64,000 nt of DNA, taken from contig CAYWRO010000006.1 of the NCBI GenBank assembly GCA_964460345.1, positions 1 through 64,000 on the forward strand, written 5' to 3'. Both the position numbers and the translations under genes were made by a program. The stretch comes from CAYWRO01 sp964460345. Its GTDB lineage: Bacteria; Planctomycetota; Phycisphaerae; Phycisphaerales; UBA1924. The first letter of the stretch is position 1. Each line of letters begins with the position of its first letter. The notes beneath the pieces are model-generated. The model was not told the DNA's origin. It searched no databases and saw only the letters and a program-made list of their open reading frames with translations. Below are positions 9,489 to 18,460 of the stretch, piece after piece.

Positions 9489-11633
9489 TCAGGTGCGCCA
9501 CACGGCGAGCAGGACCACTTCGCAGGCAAGCGCCAGCGCGGCCGCGATGAGCGCGATGTGCCACAACGGGCGGCCGTCCGGGGCAATGCTCGTCGTGTCA
9601 CCGGCGCTCGCCTCGGCCGACGTTGCGTCGACGTGTGCGGCCGGGTCCAGTCCCTTCAGCCGCGCGGCGATCGTTGCTAGTTCAAGTCGGTCAAGCGCGC
9701 TCTCGGCGGGGTCGACGTTGACCGCGCCTGCGCCGGCGTCGCGCCCCGCCGCGGTTGCGAGGTACAGGCCCGGCCTGTGCGCCCGCTCGAAGGGAGCGGT
9801 CGCGCCGGAGGCGTTCGATGTGATCTGCACCTCGCGCTGCGTGCCATCCGGTGCGCGAATGAGGACCGGATGGTCGCCCGATGCGATCGGAATGGCCAGG
9901 AAAGCCCCTGCCGGCGCGGACGCTTCAGCGCTCGCGGTGGCGCTGAACGATGCGATGACTTCATGGATGAGCGCGACGAACACGCCGTAGCGGCCGAAGT
10001 CGGAGACCGATGCATCGAGGCTGAAGCCGGCAAGGACCGCCGTGCCGCGGCCGGCGCGCTGCACGCCGAGCGCGGGAGAGCCATCCTCAAACCACAGCAG
10101 GATGCCCGCCGGATCAACCTCATGGGCCGGACGCGCGATCACGCCGAACCACACGCGTTCGAGCGTGGAGCGCCAGCGCTGGCCGAGGGCTTCCATCACC
10201 GGGTGCCGCGCGGCGGCGCGCGTGATGAACGCGCCGCCGCGCTGCGAGCCGGCGGCATCGACGGGAGAGCCGGGCATCCACGGCCAGAAGCCTTCGGCCC
10301 CAGCGGTGCGCTCAAGCGCAGCGACCGCCGCGGCGGACCCCTGCCGATCCAGGAATGCGATGAGCAGGCCGCCGCTTTCCGTCCAGTCGCGCAGCGCACG
10401 GGCGGTCTCCTCGCTGACTGGACCCGTCTCACAGAGCACGATGGTCTCCGCGTCCGCCAGAACGCCCGGCGTCGCATCACCCGGGCGCACGGTGCGGAGG
10501 CGAAAGGCATCGCCGGCGCTCCCGCCTGCCGGAGCGATTGCCCTGGTGATGAAGTACGGCGCGGAGCCGGGCCGGTCCGGATCGTCCGTGGTGATGACGA
10601 GGACCCCCGGCGCGGTGCTGACCGTCGCCGCGGCGTACACCGTGTCGTCCGGGGCGTAGGCGTCGGCGTCCATCGTGAGCTGCGCGGTGAGCGGGCCGGC
10701 GGCCGCGGGGGTGATGTCGGCCGTCAGCACCATGGTCTGGCCTGCCAGGATGCGCACAGGCGCGAACGAGGCGGTCTGTCCACCGACGACGCCGCGGACT
10801 GTTCGCGTCTGGTCGGCGCCGGAGCGGTTGGTGAGTTCGACGGACAGGCGGGCGGGTCGGCCGGCCGATGGACGCGCAGGCGTCCATCGCGGCGCTGCCA
10901 GTGAGACGTTGGCCGGCGCAGCCTCCTCCGGCGCGATCACGGTCACTTCTACATCCCTGGGAAGCGCGGAGGCGAGGCGATCCGGCGCGGCGAGGCCGTC
11001 TTCCCATGCCGTGCGCTGGCCGTCGGTCAGCACGATGAGCCGCCGCGGGCCCGCGTGCTCCTTGAGCATTGCCCCGGCCAAATGGAGCGCGCCGTGCAGG
11101 TCCGCGCGCCCATAGGTTGGTTCTCTCTCGCGCATGGCTGCCGCGAGCGCCTCGAGGTTGGTGCTGAGATTCCCGAACTCAGCGGAAGCTTCCGCCTCGG
11201 CGTACACGACGTTGGCGACGTCGCGGCCGGGGCGGAGCTGTTCGAGCATGTCGGCCGCACGGGTGCGGAGGAAGTCGGCGACGCTCCTGCCCTGCACGAT
11301 CTGGCGCGTCGAGGCGCTGTTGTCGAGCACGAAGACGACGGCGTGCGAAGCGCCCGGCCTGGCGATCGCGCCCGGGCCGAACCAGGCGGGCCACGCGAAG
11401 GCGAGAACGATCGCCGCGACGGCGAGCGTGCGCACCGCGAGCAGGATGAGCCGGCGGAGCCGAAGGATCGACGCGCTGCTGGCCGCGGTCTTCGTCAGCA
11501 GCGCGATGCTCGGGAAGACGATCCGGCGGCGGATGCGACGGGTGAGCAGGTGCGCGATGATCGGCAGCGCCACCATCACCAGCCCGCCGAGCATGGCGGG
11601 AGCGAGGAGGGAGATGGCGGCGAACGTCGTCAT
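9489..11633 (-). CDS. BatA-like VWA-domain membrane protein
   Basis: A 714-residue protein beginning with the BatA N-terminal helix pair (about 7-30 and 60-85; sequence P-A-M-L-G-G-L-V-M-V-A-L-P-I-I-A-H-L-L then the Arg-rich T-R-R-I-R-R-R-I-V-F-P-S). A VWA domain follows with MIDAS residues D104-x-S106-x-S108 and the second-site segment L-T-D-G-Q-R. The C-terminal half is beta-rich with a Rossmann-like insert, and ends in one transmembrane helix. BatA/BatB proteins act with MoxR ATPases in the envelope, in Bacteroides linked to aerotolerance. It follows the DUF58 gene by 25 bases in the same direction. Confidence 0.85.
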   Translation of the reverse strand: MTTFAAISLLAPAMLGGLVMVALPIIAHLLTRRIRRRIVFPSIALLTKTAASSASILRLRRLILLAVRTLAVAAIVLAFAWPAWFGPGAIARPGASHAVVFVLDNSASTRQIVQGRSVADFLRTRAADMLEQLRPGRDVANVVYAEAEASAEFGNLSTNLEALAAAMREREPTYGRADLHGALHLAGAMLKEHAGPRRLIVLTDGQRTAWEDGLAAPDRLASALPRDVEVTVIAPEEAAPANVSLAAPRWTPARPSAGRPARLSVELTNRSGADQTRTVRGVVGGQTASFAPVRILAGQTMVLTADITPAAAGPLTAQLTMDADAYAPDDTVYAAATVSTAPGVLVITTDDPDRPGSAPYFITRAIAPAGGSAGDAFRLRTVRPGDATPGVLADAETIVLCETGPVSEETARALRDWTESGGLLIAFLDRQGSAAAVAALERTAGAEGFWPWMPGSPVDAAGSQRGGAFITRAAARHPVMEALGQRWRSTLERVWFGVIARPAHEVDPAGILLWFEDGSPALGVQRAGRGTAVLAGFSLDASVSDFGRYGVFVALIHEVIASFSATASAEASAPAGAFLAIPIASGDHPVLIRAPDGTQREVQITSNASGATAPFERAHRPGLYLATAAGRDAGAGAVNVDPAESALDRLELATIAARLKGLDPAAHVDATSAEASAGDTTSIAPDGRPLWHIALIAAALALACEVVLLAVWRT

Positions 11634-11658
11634 GCGGCGTGGTCCCTGTCCAGCGTGA

Positions 11659-12624
11659 TCATCCCGAGCGCCCTCCGGCGCGCTGCAGGTACGCGGCGAG
11701 CGTCTGCTGCGGCTCGCGGTCGGTGCGCGCGATGGTGTGGTCGATGCCGCGGCCGGTCAGGGCGCGGCGCCAGTCGTCGATCAGCGCCTGCATGCGCTCG
11801 TTGTAGGAGTCGCGCATCGCGCCGGGGTTCAGCCGGATCTCTCCGGCGCCCTCCGCATCCACGAAGAGCGCTTCGCCCAGGTCGGGCAGCGTGATCTCGT
11901 CCGGGTGAAGCGTCTGGAAGACGATCGCCTCCGCGCCCGCGTGGACGAGGCGATCCAGCGAGGCGAGCACGCGGTCGCGATCCTCATAGAGATCCGAGAG
12001 CACGATGACGACGGCGCGCCGGACGGAGCCGGTCGTGTGAAGGGCCTCAAGGGCATTGGCAAGCGTGGTCGCGCCGGCGGGCTCGGTCGATTCCAGCGTC
12101 CTGGCCCGTCCGATGAGCCGCGCCATGCGCGCGGTGGGGAGGTCCAGGCTCAGGTTCCCCTCCTGCGCGATGTGCAGGGCGAAGCGGTCGCGCTGGCGCT
12201 GCGCGAGCAGGCCGATGATGCAGGCCGTGCGCGCGGCGTGGTCGAACTTGGAAAGCGCCCGGGCATGCGCAAGGCTCATCTGCGCTTCCAGCCCGGCAAA
12301 GGCCATGGAACCGGAAGCGTCGATGACGATGTGCATCGTCAGGTCAGACTGGTGCTCGTACTGCCGCACGAGCAGGTGATCGCTCCGGGCGAAGACCTTC
12401 CAGTCGATGTCGGAGACTGGGTCGCCTGGGAGGTAAGCGCGGTAGTCGTTGAACTCGACGCTGCGGCCGCGCTGCGTCGTGGCGTGCCGTCCGGCGAAAC
12501 GGCCGTCGATCCGCCGCCTGGGCGCGAACTGCAGGCCGCGGAGCGCAGCGGCATCGGTGAGGCGCAGGTACGAGTCCTCCGCGCGCCCGGACTGGCCGAG
12601 GTTTCGGATCATCCGCACCTTCAC
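11659..12624 (-). CDS. DUF58 domain protein
   Basis: A 321-residue protein with the DUF58 signature R-S-V-E-F-N-D-Y-R-A-Y-L-P-G-D (residues 54-68), then D-I-D-W-K-V-F-A-R and L-V-R-Q-Y-E, and a VWA-like MIDAS D102-A-S-G-S-M. DUF58 proteins are regular partners of MoxR ATPases. The start is GTG at 12624: AGGAG lies 6 bases before it, straddling the stop of moxR 8 bases upstream. The frame is open further upstream but only across moxR. Confidence 0.9.
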   Translation of the reverse strand: MKVRMIRNLGQSGRAEDSYLRLTDAAALRGLQFAPRRRIDGRFAGRHATTQRGRSVEFNDYRAYLPGDPVSDIDWKVFARSDHLLVRQYEHQSDLTMHIVIDASGSMAFAGLEAQMSLAHARALSKFDHAARTACIIGLLAQRQRDRFALHIAQEGNLSLDLPTARMARLIGRARTLESTEPAGATTLANALEALHTTGSVRRAVVIVLSDLYEDRDRVLASLDRLVHAGAEAIVFQTLHPDEITLPDLGEALFVDAEGAGEIRLNPGAMRDSYNERMQALIDDWRRALTGRGIDHTIARTDREPQQTLAAYLQRAGGRSG

Positions 12625-12632
12625 GGCTGCTC

Positions 12633-13673
<1,041 letters not shown>

Positions 13674-13758
13674 GCTGACTTGTTCCCTTGGCTGAGCCCA
13701 CGATGCGGGTGATGAGTCCGAGGATAGGTCCGGACTGAGGGACCGTTCGGATCCCTCG

Positions 13759-14886
13759 TCATCCGGGCTGTTCCGCGGCCTGTTGAAGAAGCTCAAGGAG
13801 TTCTTCCGAACTGTTGACCCGTCCTTCCACGGCGTCGCCGTTCTCGACGATGATCACGGGGAGGCGGTCGATCTCGAGCGTGAGCAGGTGTCCGTACGCC
13901 TGTGTCGCGAACGTGAGTCGATCGCTCGCTTCCCCGGCCGCGCCTTCGTACTCGTCGGGACCGATGAGCGAGGCGGCGTGGGCGGCAGCCGCAGCGCCCG
14001 GCCGCGGCATCTCCTGCGCGAAGAGCCACTCGTCGAAGGCGGTGAATGCGCTGGGGTCGGTGATCCAGACACGCATCGCGGCATCGGCGAGTGCGCAGGC
14101 GTCGGTGAAGCGGTCACCGAGCGGGCTGGACAGGTGCGGGTTGCAGGCAGGGTTGAGGGGTGTCGGGACGAGCGTCGCGTGAACGGATCCGGGGTGGTCG
14201 CGCATCGCCTGCACCAGTGCGCCGTGCAGGGCGCGGCAGTGAGGGCAGCTGTAATCAAAGAGCACGGCGATGCGATGCGTGGCGGCCTCATCGCCGAGGT
14301 GCGGGAAGCGGTCATCAGCGAAGAGCGCGGCGAACGGGCCCTTGTCGGCGATGGTTGCGAGCCGCGCGCCGGGGTGTGACGGCGCTGTTATGGCCTGCAG
14401 GGTCGCGGCGAGAGCGACCATGGCCAGCCCGGCGCTCGCGCCGGGCCAGAGGCGCGCTGTGGGCGCTCGCGTGGCAACGAGCAGCCCGGCGGCGGCGGCA
14501 GCGAAGAGGAGCCCCGCCGCGTGCGCGCCGGTGCACCAGGGGCAGATCGCCTTGAGCAGGACGAGCTGGACGAACATGAACCAGCAGGCGGCCGCGGCGA
14601 CGGTCGCGGCGGAAGCGGCCAGGAGCGTGGCGCCCTCACGTCGATGTGCGCCGAGGGTGACGCCGACAAGCCCCGCGAGGTAGACGGGGATGGCCAGGGC
14701 ACTGACGGGGACGCCGAGGAGCGTCGCCCAGCGGCTGCTGAGCACGGCATCGCATCCGGAGCCGGCGCCGCAGCCGACGGGGCCGCTCGTTCCGGCCAGG
14801 GTGACGACGCACAGGTACGCGCTGATGGCCAGGGCGAGGCATCCCGCCGCGATCGCAGTGGCCTTGAGGAGTGGTTGGGCGCGCAC
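13759..14886 (-). CDS. Vitamin K epoxide reductase / DsbA-like thioredoxin fusion
   Basis: A 375-residue fusion that should make disulfide bonds in exported proteins. The N-terminal half is a VKOR domain with four or five transmembrane helices, the loop cysteines C39 and C45, and the active-site pair C115-P-W-C118. After a further helix (about 150-165) comes a thioredoxin/DsbA-like domain with C214-P-H-C217. VKOR passes electrons from the fused thioredoxin to quinone. The GTG start at 14886 follows GGGGAA. It lies 68 bases after nuoI and 85 before moxR on the same strand. The match of domain order to bacterial VKOR-Trx fusions is good. Confidence 0.92.
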   Translation of the reverse strand: MRAQPLLKATAIAAGCLALAISAYLCVVTLAGTSGPVGCGAGSGCDAVLSSRWATLLGVPVSALAIPVYLAGLVGVTLGAHRREGATLLAASAATVAAAACWFMFVQLVLLKAICPWCTGAHAAGLLFAAAAAGLLVATRAPTARLWPGASAGLAMVALAATLQAITAPSHPGARLATIADKGPFAALFADDRFPHLGDEAATHRIAVLFDYSCPHCRALHGALVQAMRDHPGSVHATLVPTPLNPACNPHLSSPLGDRFTDACALADAAMRVWITDPSAFTAFDEWLFAQEMPRPGAAAAAHAASLIGPDEYEGAAGEASDRLTFATQAYGHLLTLEIDRLPVIIVENGDAVEGRVNSSEELLELLQQAAEQPG

Positions 14887-14954
14887 GGTGTTCCCCGCGG
14901 GTCAGGCGTTGCGGGGGACTGTACGGCGGTGGGGCCTACGCCGCGGAGCGCGGG

Positions 14955-15500
14955 TTACATCGGCTTCTTGTCGATCGTGACGTCGTAGACGTGGAGGAGC
15001 TTCTCTTTGTCGAAGATGAGTTCCTGTCGCGTCATGCCGACGATGTCGTACTCGGTGGTGAGTTCGATGGCGTCGACGGGGCAGGCCTCTTCGCACATGC
15101 CGCAGAAGATACAGCGGAGCTCGTCGATTTCGAAGCGGGCGGGGTACTTTTCGCGGTCGGGCCAGGGGGACTCGGCGGCGACGATGTAGATGCAGTTTGC
15201 GGGGCAGAGGGTGGGGCACATCATGCAGGCGACGCACTTGACGCGGCCTTCCTCGTCGCGGTTGAGGCGGTGGACGCCGCGGAAGTTGGAGGGTTCGATG
15301 CCCCCCTCTTCAGGCGGGTAGTGCTCGCGTCGCTGCTCGGGGTACTGCATGGTCCGGCTGGTTCGTCCCTGTCCGAAGGAGGTGACGAAGTGCCGGAAGG
15401 TTGTGCCGAGTCCCTGGAAGATCTGGGGGAGGTAGAAGTTCTCCGCGGCGGTCAGGCGCGGCGGTTTGAGAAGGAGAATGTCGTCTTCCGAGATGGTCAT
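14955..15500 (-). CDS. nuoI: NADH-quinone oxidoreductase subunit I (NuoI), isolated gene
   Basis: A 181-residue ferredoxin-like subunit that carries two [4Fe-4S] clusters (N6a/N6b) of complex I. Both binding motifs are intact: C-V-A-C-M-M-C-P-T-L-C-P and C-I-F-C-G-M-C-E-E-A-C-P, with the usual spacing of about 45 residues. The N-terminus (T-F-R-H-F-V-T-S-F) matches the amphipathic helix that sits on the membrane arm. The ATG at 15500 is preferred over a GTG at 15539. No other nuo gene is in the window, so this copy is either detached from the main operon or serves another quinone-linked enzyme; the VKOR gene that follows also uses quinone. Confidence 0.9.
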   Translation of the reverse strand: MTISEDDILLLKPPRLTAAENFYLPQIFQGLGTTFRHFVTSFGQGRTSRTMQYPEQRREHYPPEEGGIEPSNFRGVHRLNRDEEGRVKCVACMMCPTLCPANCIYIVAAESPWPDREKYPARFEIDELRCIFCGMCEEACPVDAIELTTEYDIVGMTRQELIFDKEKLLHVYDVTIDKKPM

Positions 15501-15628
15501 GAGCCGAGTATAGGTGTGAGGCAGCACTTTTGGGAGCACCGAAAGTGCGCTGCAATGACGGTGATTTCGGGGGTGAGTGGGAGCGTGCGGTTCTGTGTTC
15601 CTTGTCAGCGGGGCGCGGGGCGTGGATA

Positions 15629-16537
15629 ATGGAGCCCATGGCCAGAGCGAGGCGACAACCGCCGCTGTTTGAGGTGCTGCACGAGCCGTCTCGTCGCGGG
15701 TCGGGTGGGTCTGCGCTCTCCCCGGGGACGGGGTTGCGTCCTGTGCAGGTGACGCCGTCGGCTTCTGCCGCCGCGGCGTCTGCTGCGGCGTCGGCCAGCC
15801 GCGGGCGTGAGGTCAAGGAGGAGGGGCCGGAGCCCGGTCCGGTGGAGGGCGTGGAGCGCGAGCGGGGGATCGATCCGTCCTGGGAGAAGGAACGGACGCT
15901 GAAGATCAGCCAGACGACGGTGCTGATGGGGATCGCGGCCGTGATGGTCGTCCTGGCGCTGACGTGGATCGTGGCGTTCAAGCAGGGGGGGAAGAACGTA
16001 GAGGCGAAGCTGACGGGCGGGGCGACGGAGGAGCCGGTCTCGCCGGAGATCGTCGACCCGATGCTGGGGGGGCGGCAGGAGCGGGCGGGGAGCGGGGGCG
16101 GGACTGTGCCGAGGGGGGACGAACCGAGCCGAAGGACGCCCACGCCGACGCCGGCGGGGCCGCGGCAGCCGGAATCCGGCTCGGCGACGGTCGCCCAGTG
16201 GACGCCCGGGACGGATCCGCGGCAGCCGGCGCACAATTATCTTGTGGTGGCGACGGTGCCGTTCCGGGATGCGGAGGTGATCGCCCAATTCCTGACGGAG
16301 CATGGGGTTCCGGCGGCGGCGGGCCCCGCGTCAGACAAGGTTGATCCGAAGCGGGCGATGGCCAACAATGATGCCCACGTGGTTTTCCCGCTGATGGCCG
16401 TGCCGTCGGATCGCTATTCGGCGATGAAGGCGGAGCGAGACGCTCTGGCGGCGAAGGTGAAGCAGATCGGGAAGCTGTGGAAGCAGGCGGGGGGTGGTTC
16501 GGACTTTTCGGATGCAACCTGGTACCGGTACAAGTGA
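15629..16537 (+). CDS. Membrane protein with C-terminal SPOR-like domain
   Basis: A 302-residue protein: a disordered Pro/Ser-rich N-terminus, one transmembrane helix near residues 107-127 (T-T-V-L-M-G-I-A-A-V-M-V-V-L-A-L-T-W-I-V), a low-complexity linker, and a globular C-terminus (about 203-302) beginning H-N-Y-L-V-V-A-T-V-P-F-R-D-A-E-V-I-A-Q-F. That opening, a strand followed by a helix over 'residue addition', is typical of SPOR-like domains that bind denuded peptidoglycan; the assignment is by pattern only. Start could be ATG 15629 or ATG 15638; both lack a strong ribosome site. A minus-strand frame (15978-17474) overlaps it fully at its 3' half. Confidence 0.7.
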   Translation: MEPMARARRQPPLFEVLHEPSRRGSGGSALSPGTGLRPVQVTPSASAAAASAAASASRGREVKEEGPEPGPVEGVERERGIDPSWEKERTLKISQTTVLMGIAAVMVVLALTWIVAFKQGGKNVEAKLTGGATEEPVSPEIVDPMLGGRQERAGSGGGTVPRGDEPSRRTPTPTPAGPRQPESGSATVAQWTPGTDPRQPAHNYLVVATVPFRDAEVIAQFLTEHGVPAAAGPASDKVDPKRAMANNDAHVVFPLMAVPSDRYSAMKAERDALAAKVKQIGKLWKQAGGGSDFSDATWYRYK

Positions 16538-17474
16538 CCGGGCCGGGAAGCGTGCTGTGTGCAGGATGACAGTGGGCCGGCTGGAAGCCGGCGTTCCATC
16601 GGGAGCCGGAAGATGAGCCTGGATCGTTCACTGAAGACGAAGGGGAACCTTGTGGGGGTTCGCAGCGTGATGACGCGTGCGGAGCGTGTTGAGAAGCTGA
16701 AGGCGGACAAGAAGTTCGACCCGAAGAAGGACTCTCCATTGGGTCTGCCGAAGACGCGCGTGACGGTGTGACCGGCAGTTGACCGGCGACCATTGAGAGT
16801 GGGTAGTCGAGTTGCGCGCCTGGCGTTTGCCGGGCGCGTTTTTCTTTTTGCTGGATGAAGGATTGCGGCGTCTCGGGGGACCGCACGGCTGCGCCGCGGA
16901 GTACCGCGGCGAGCCGTGGCACCCGTAGGGCTTCGGCCGGCGGGGGATCGGGGTCGGGAGGCTCTGGGGCTTGAGATTCGGGTTGCGGCCCGGATTTTCG
17001 CCTTTGCGATGGGCGATCTGTGGGGTCGGGGGGCGGGGTGTCGTCAGGAATTTTCGGGAGGGGACCGGCGGCCCGGAGGAGGGCTTCGGCTGCTCGGCGC
17101 GCGGTTTCGAGGGCGCGGATCTCGGTCTTGTCGACGAGTTCTTCGTTGATGAACCGGTTGAGGGTGAACTGGATGATGTCCTGCAAGGCGCGGACGGCGG
17201 TGCTGGCGCCCTCGGAGGAGGCGATCTGACGGCGCATTGTTGCGGCGCGGCGGAAGGCGATCAGATTCATGGCGATCTGGTCGGTCGTCATGAGCCGGCA
17301 GAGTTCAAGGACGGCGATGTCGTTGTCGTCGGCGATCTTGCAGATGCCGCGGCGGCAGTCGAGGATGTTGTCGATGATCTTGGCGGCGAAGCCGCTCGCC
17401 TCGGAGGGGATCGGGACGGGAGGCTGGTGAACGGGGGCGTCAGGGTCGGGTGAGGCGTGATGGGAGTCGTTCAT
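15978..17474 (-). CDS. Hypothetical protein; only the first ~170 residues are convincing
   Basis: The ATG at 17474 opens a frame whose first ~170 residues look real: a Pro-rich start, then an alpha-helical region (I-I-D-N-I-L-D-C-R-R-G-I-C-K-I-A near 43-58, D-I-I-Q-F-T-L-N-R-F-I-N-E near 118-130, helix to about 147). No family is recognised. After a Pro-rich stretch (about 150-190) it enters hairpin repeat 16884-16918, then runs antisense through the terminator, the small basic protein gene and half of the SPOR-like gene before a stop at 15978. The last ~300 residues are therefore probably not a true protein sequence. The original stop may have been lost when the repeat entered. It is divergent from the sigma factor gene. 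Confidence 0.45.
   Translation of the reverse strand: MNDSHHASPDPDAPVHQPPVPIPSEASGFAAKIIDNILDCRRGICKIADDNDIAVLELCRLMTTDQIAMNLIAFRRAATMRRQIASSEGASTAVRALQDIIQFTLNRFINEELVDKTEIRALETARRAAEALLRAAGPLPKIPDDTPPPDPTDRPSQRRKSGPQPESQAPEPPDPDPPPAEALRVPRLAAVLRGAAVRSPETPQSFIQQKEKRARQTPGAQLDYPLSMVAGQLPVTPSRASSADPMESPSSGRTSCPPSASQHAPHASSRCEPPQGSPSSSVNDPGSSSGSRWNAGFQPAHCHPAHSTLPGPVTCTGTRLHPKSPNHPPPASTASRSASPSPPERLAPPSSPNSDPTARPSAGKPRGHHCWPSPASDQPCLTRGPPPPEPHAPSGIGRSPPHPGTAPSPPQDNCAPAAADPSRASTGRPSPSRIPAAAAPPASAWASFGSVRPPSAQSRPRSPPAPAAPPASGRRSPARPAPPSPRPSASPLRSSPPA
16576..16592. repeat. Hairpin repeat (GCCGGCT-GGA-AGCCGGC)
   Basis: Perfect 7-bp inverted repeat with a 3-base loop, followed by GTTCCAT. It lies between the SPOR-like gene and the small basic protein gene, 20 bases before its ATG. 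The form 'GGCTGGAAGCC..GTTCCA' is one of several hairpin repeats in this genome. Confidence 0.7.
16613..16771 (+). CDS. Small basic protein family (52 residues)
   Basis: A short Lys/Arg-rich protein that starts M-S-L-D-R-S-L-K-T-K-G and contains V-M-T-R-A-E-R-V-E-K-L-K and the ending L-G-L-P-K-T-R-V-T-V. This is the pattern of the small basic protein family (TIGR04137) of the Planctomycetes-Verrucomicrobia-Chlamydiae group. Its function is not known; the strong basic charge suggests RNA or ribosome contact. GGAG stands 9 bases before the ATG. A strong terminator follows, so it is transcribed as a short unit. Confidence 0.88.
   Translation: MSLDRSLKTKGNLVGVRSVMTRAERVEKLKADKKFDPKKDSPLGLPKTRVTV
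16815..16849 (+). terminator. Rho-independent terminator of the small basic protein gene
   Basis: A 10-bp stem (CGCGCCTGGC with GCCGGGCGCG, one G-T pair), GTTT loop, followed by TTTTTCTTTTT. It is the clearest plus-strand terminator in the window. A minus-strand reading frame passes straight through it. Confidence 0.93.
16884..16918. repeat. 35-bp hairpin repeat, copy 1
   Basis: Arms CACGGCT and AGCCGTG enclose an inner perfect arm pair CGCCGCGG/CCGCGGCG with loop AGTA, followed by GCACCC. The copy at 24617 differs at a single base. Here it lies inside the minus-strand frame 15978-17474, where it encodes R-V-P-R-L-A-A-V-L-R-G-A-A. Confidence 0.85.
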
Positions 17475-17689
17475 GGGTGTCGTGCTCCGGGGGGGATAGA
17501 TCAAGTAGTTGGTATATGTTTGGGTATTGTGCCGCAGACTTGGAGGCGGTGCAAGGGCGTTTTCCGCGCGATTGCGGGAGGGGCTGACAGACAGGTGTCA
17601 GTGACGACGCGGGGCTTGTGGGGGGTGGTGGGGCGTGGTAGGCTGGCGGGGCGCTGCGGGAGGGTGCAAGATCGAGGCCGCGTGGGGAC

Positions 17690-18460
17690 ATGAAACGGGT
17701 GCCGCCGCGAAGTCGTGTGCCTGCTGCCGAGGGGGCGGGGGGCATGTGTGGCGGTGCGGGCCAGGGGATCGCGGGGGGCGAGCGTGTTGGAGCCGAGCGA
17801 GCGGTGCTTTCGTACGGCGAGTTTGCCAGGGAGCTCGACCGGGCGTCGAGGACGCTCTGGTGCATCGCCGCGGCGATCGTGCGCGATCGGGTTGAGGCCG
17901 AGGACATCGTGCAGGAGGCAGCGGTGATCGGGCTGAGCAAGATCGACCAGTTCGATCCGTCGACGAGCTTCACGGCGTGGATGGGGAGCATCGTGCGATA
18001 CGTGGCGCTGAACCAGTCGCGTCGCCAGGGGCGGCGACGGGTGGCGCTGACGGAGCCGTCGGCGCTGGACGCGGCGGGGAGCGCCGAGGGGAATGGCAAC
18101 GGCAGCGTCGGCGGGGCGCGGGAGGGAATCGGGCCGCGCGTGGGGAGTGGGGTGATTTCGTCGGATGGGCGGCTTCTGGCCGATCAAGGGGCGTTCGATG
18201 ACCAGGTGCTGGCGGCGCTGTCTTCACTCGAGGAGACGGCGCGGGCGTGCCTGCTGCTGCGGACGCTGCTGGACCTGCCGTACCGGGAGATTGCGCTGGC
18301 GCTGGACATTCCCGAGGGAACGGCGATGAGCCATGTGCACCGGGCGCGCGGGGTGATGCGGCGGATGCTGGCGGATGCGGCGATCGAGGAGCAGGAGAAG
18401 GCTGCGCGGCGGAACGGGCGGGACAACGGGCAGAAGAGCAGGGGGGGTGAGCGATCGTGA
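17690..18460 (+). CDS. ECF-type RNA polymerase sigma factor
   Basis: A 256-residue sigma-70 family protein with region 2 (D-R-V-E-A-E-D-I-V-Q-E-A-A-V-I-G-L then F-T-A-W-M-G-S-I-V-R-Y-V-A-L-N, about 66-110) and region 4.2 (L-D-L-P-Y-R-E-I-A-L-A-L-D-I-P-E-G-T-A near 202-220, then S-H-V-H-R-A-R). The two are separated by a long, poorly conserved linker of about 60 residues, and the N-terminus has a Gly-rich extension. The ATG at 17690 follows GTGGGGAC; ATG 17744 is an alternative. The gene overlaps the membrane anti-sigma-like gene by 4 bases (GTGA), so the two are coupled. It should redirect RNA polymerase when released from that partner. Confidence 0.9.
   Translation: MKRVPPRSRVPAAEGAGGMCGGAGQGIAGGERVGAERAVLSYGEFARELDRASRTLWCIAAAIVRDRVEAEDIVQEAAVIGLSKIDQFDPSTSFTAWMGSIVRYVALNQSRRQGRRRVALTEPSALDAAGSAEGNGNGSVGGAREGIGPRVGSGVISSDGRLLADQGAFDDQVLAALSSLEETARACLLLRTLLDLPYREIALALDIPEGTAMSHVHRARGVMRRMLADAAIEEQEKAARRNGRDNGQKSRGGERS

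Noticed and set aside
13674..13796. TTG start for moxR giving 41 extra residues
   Set aside because: It overlaps the VKOR gene, is low-complexity, and ATG 13673 has a ribosome site.
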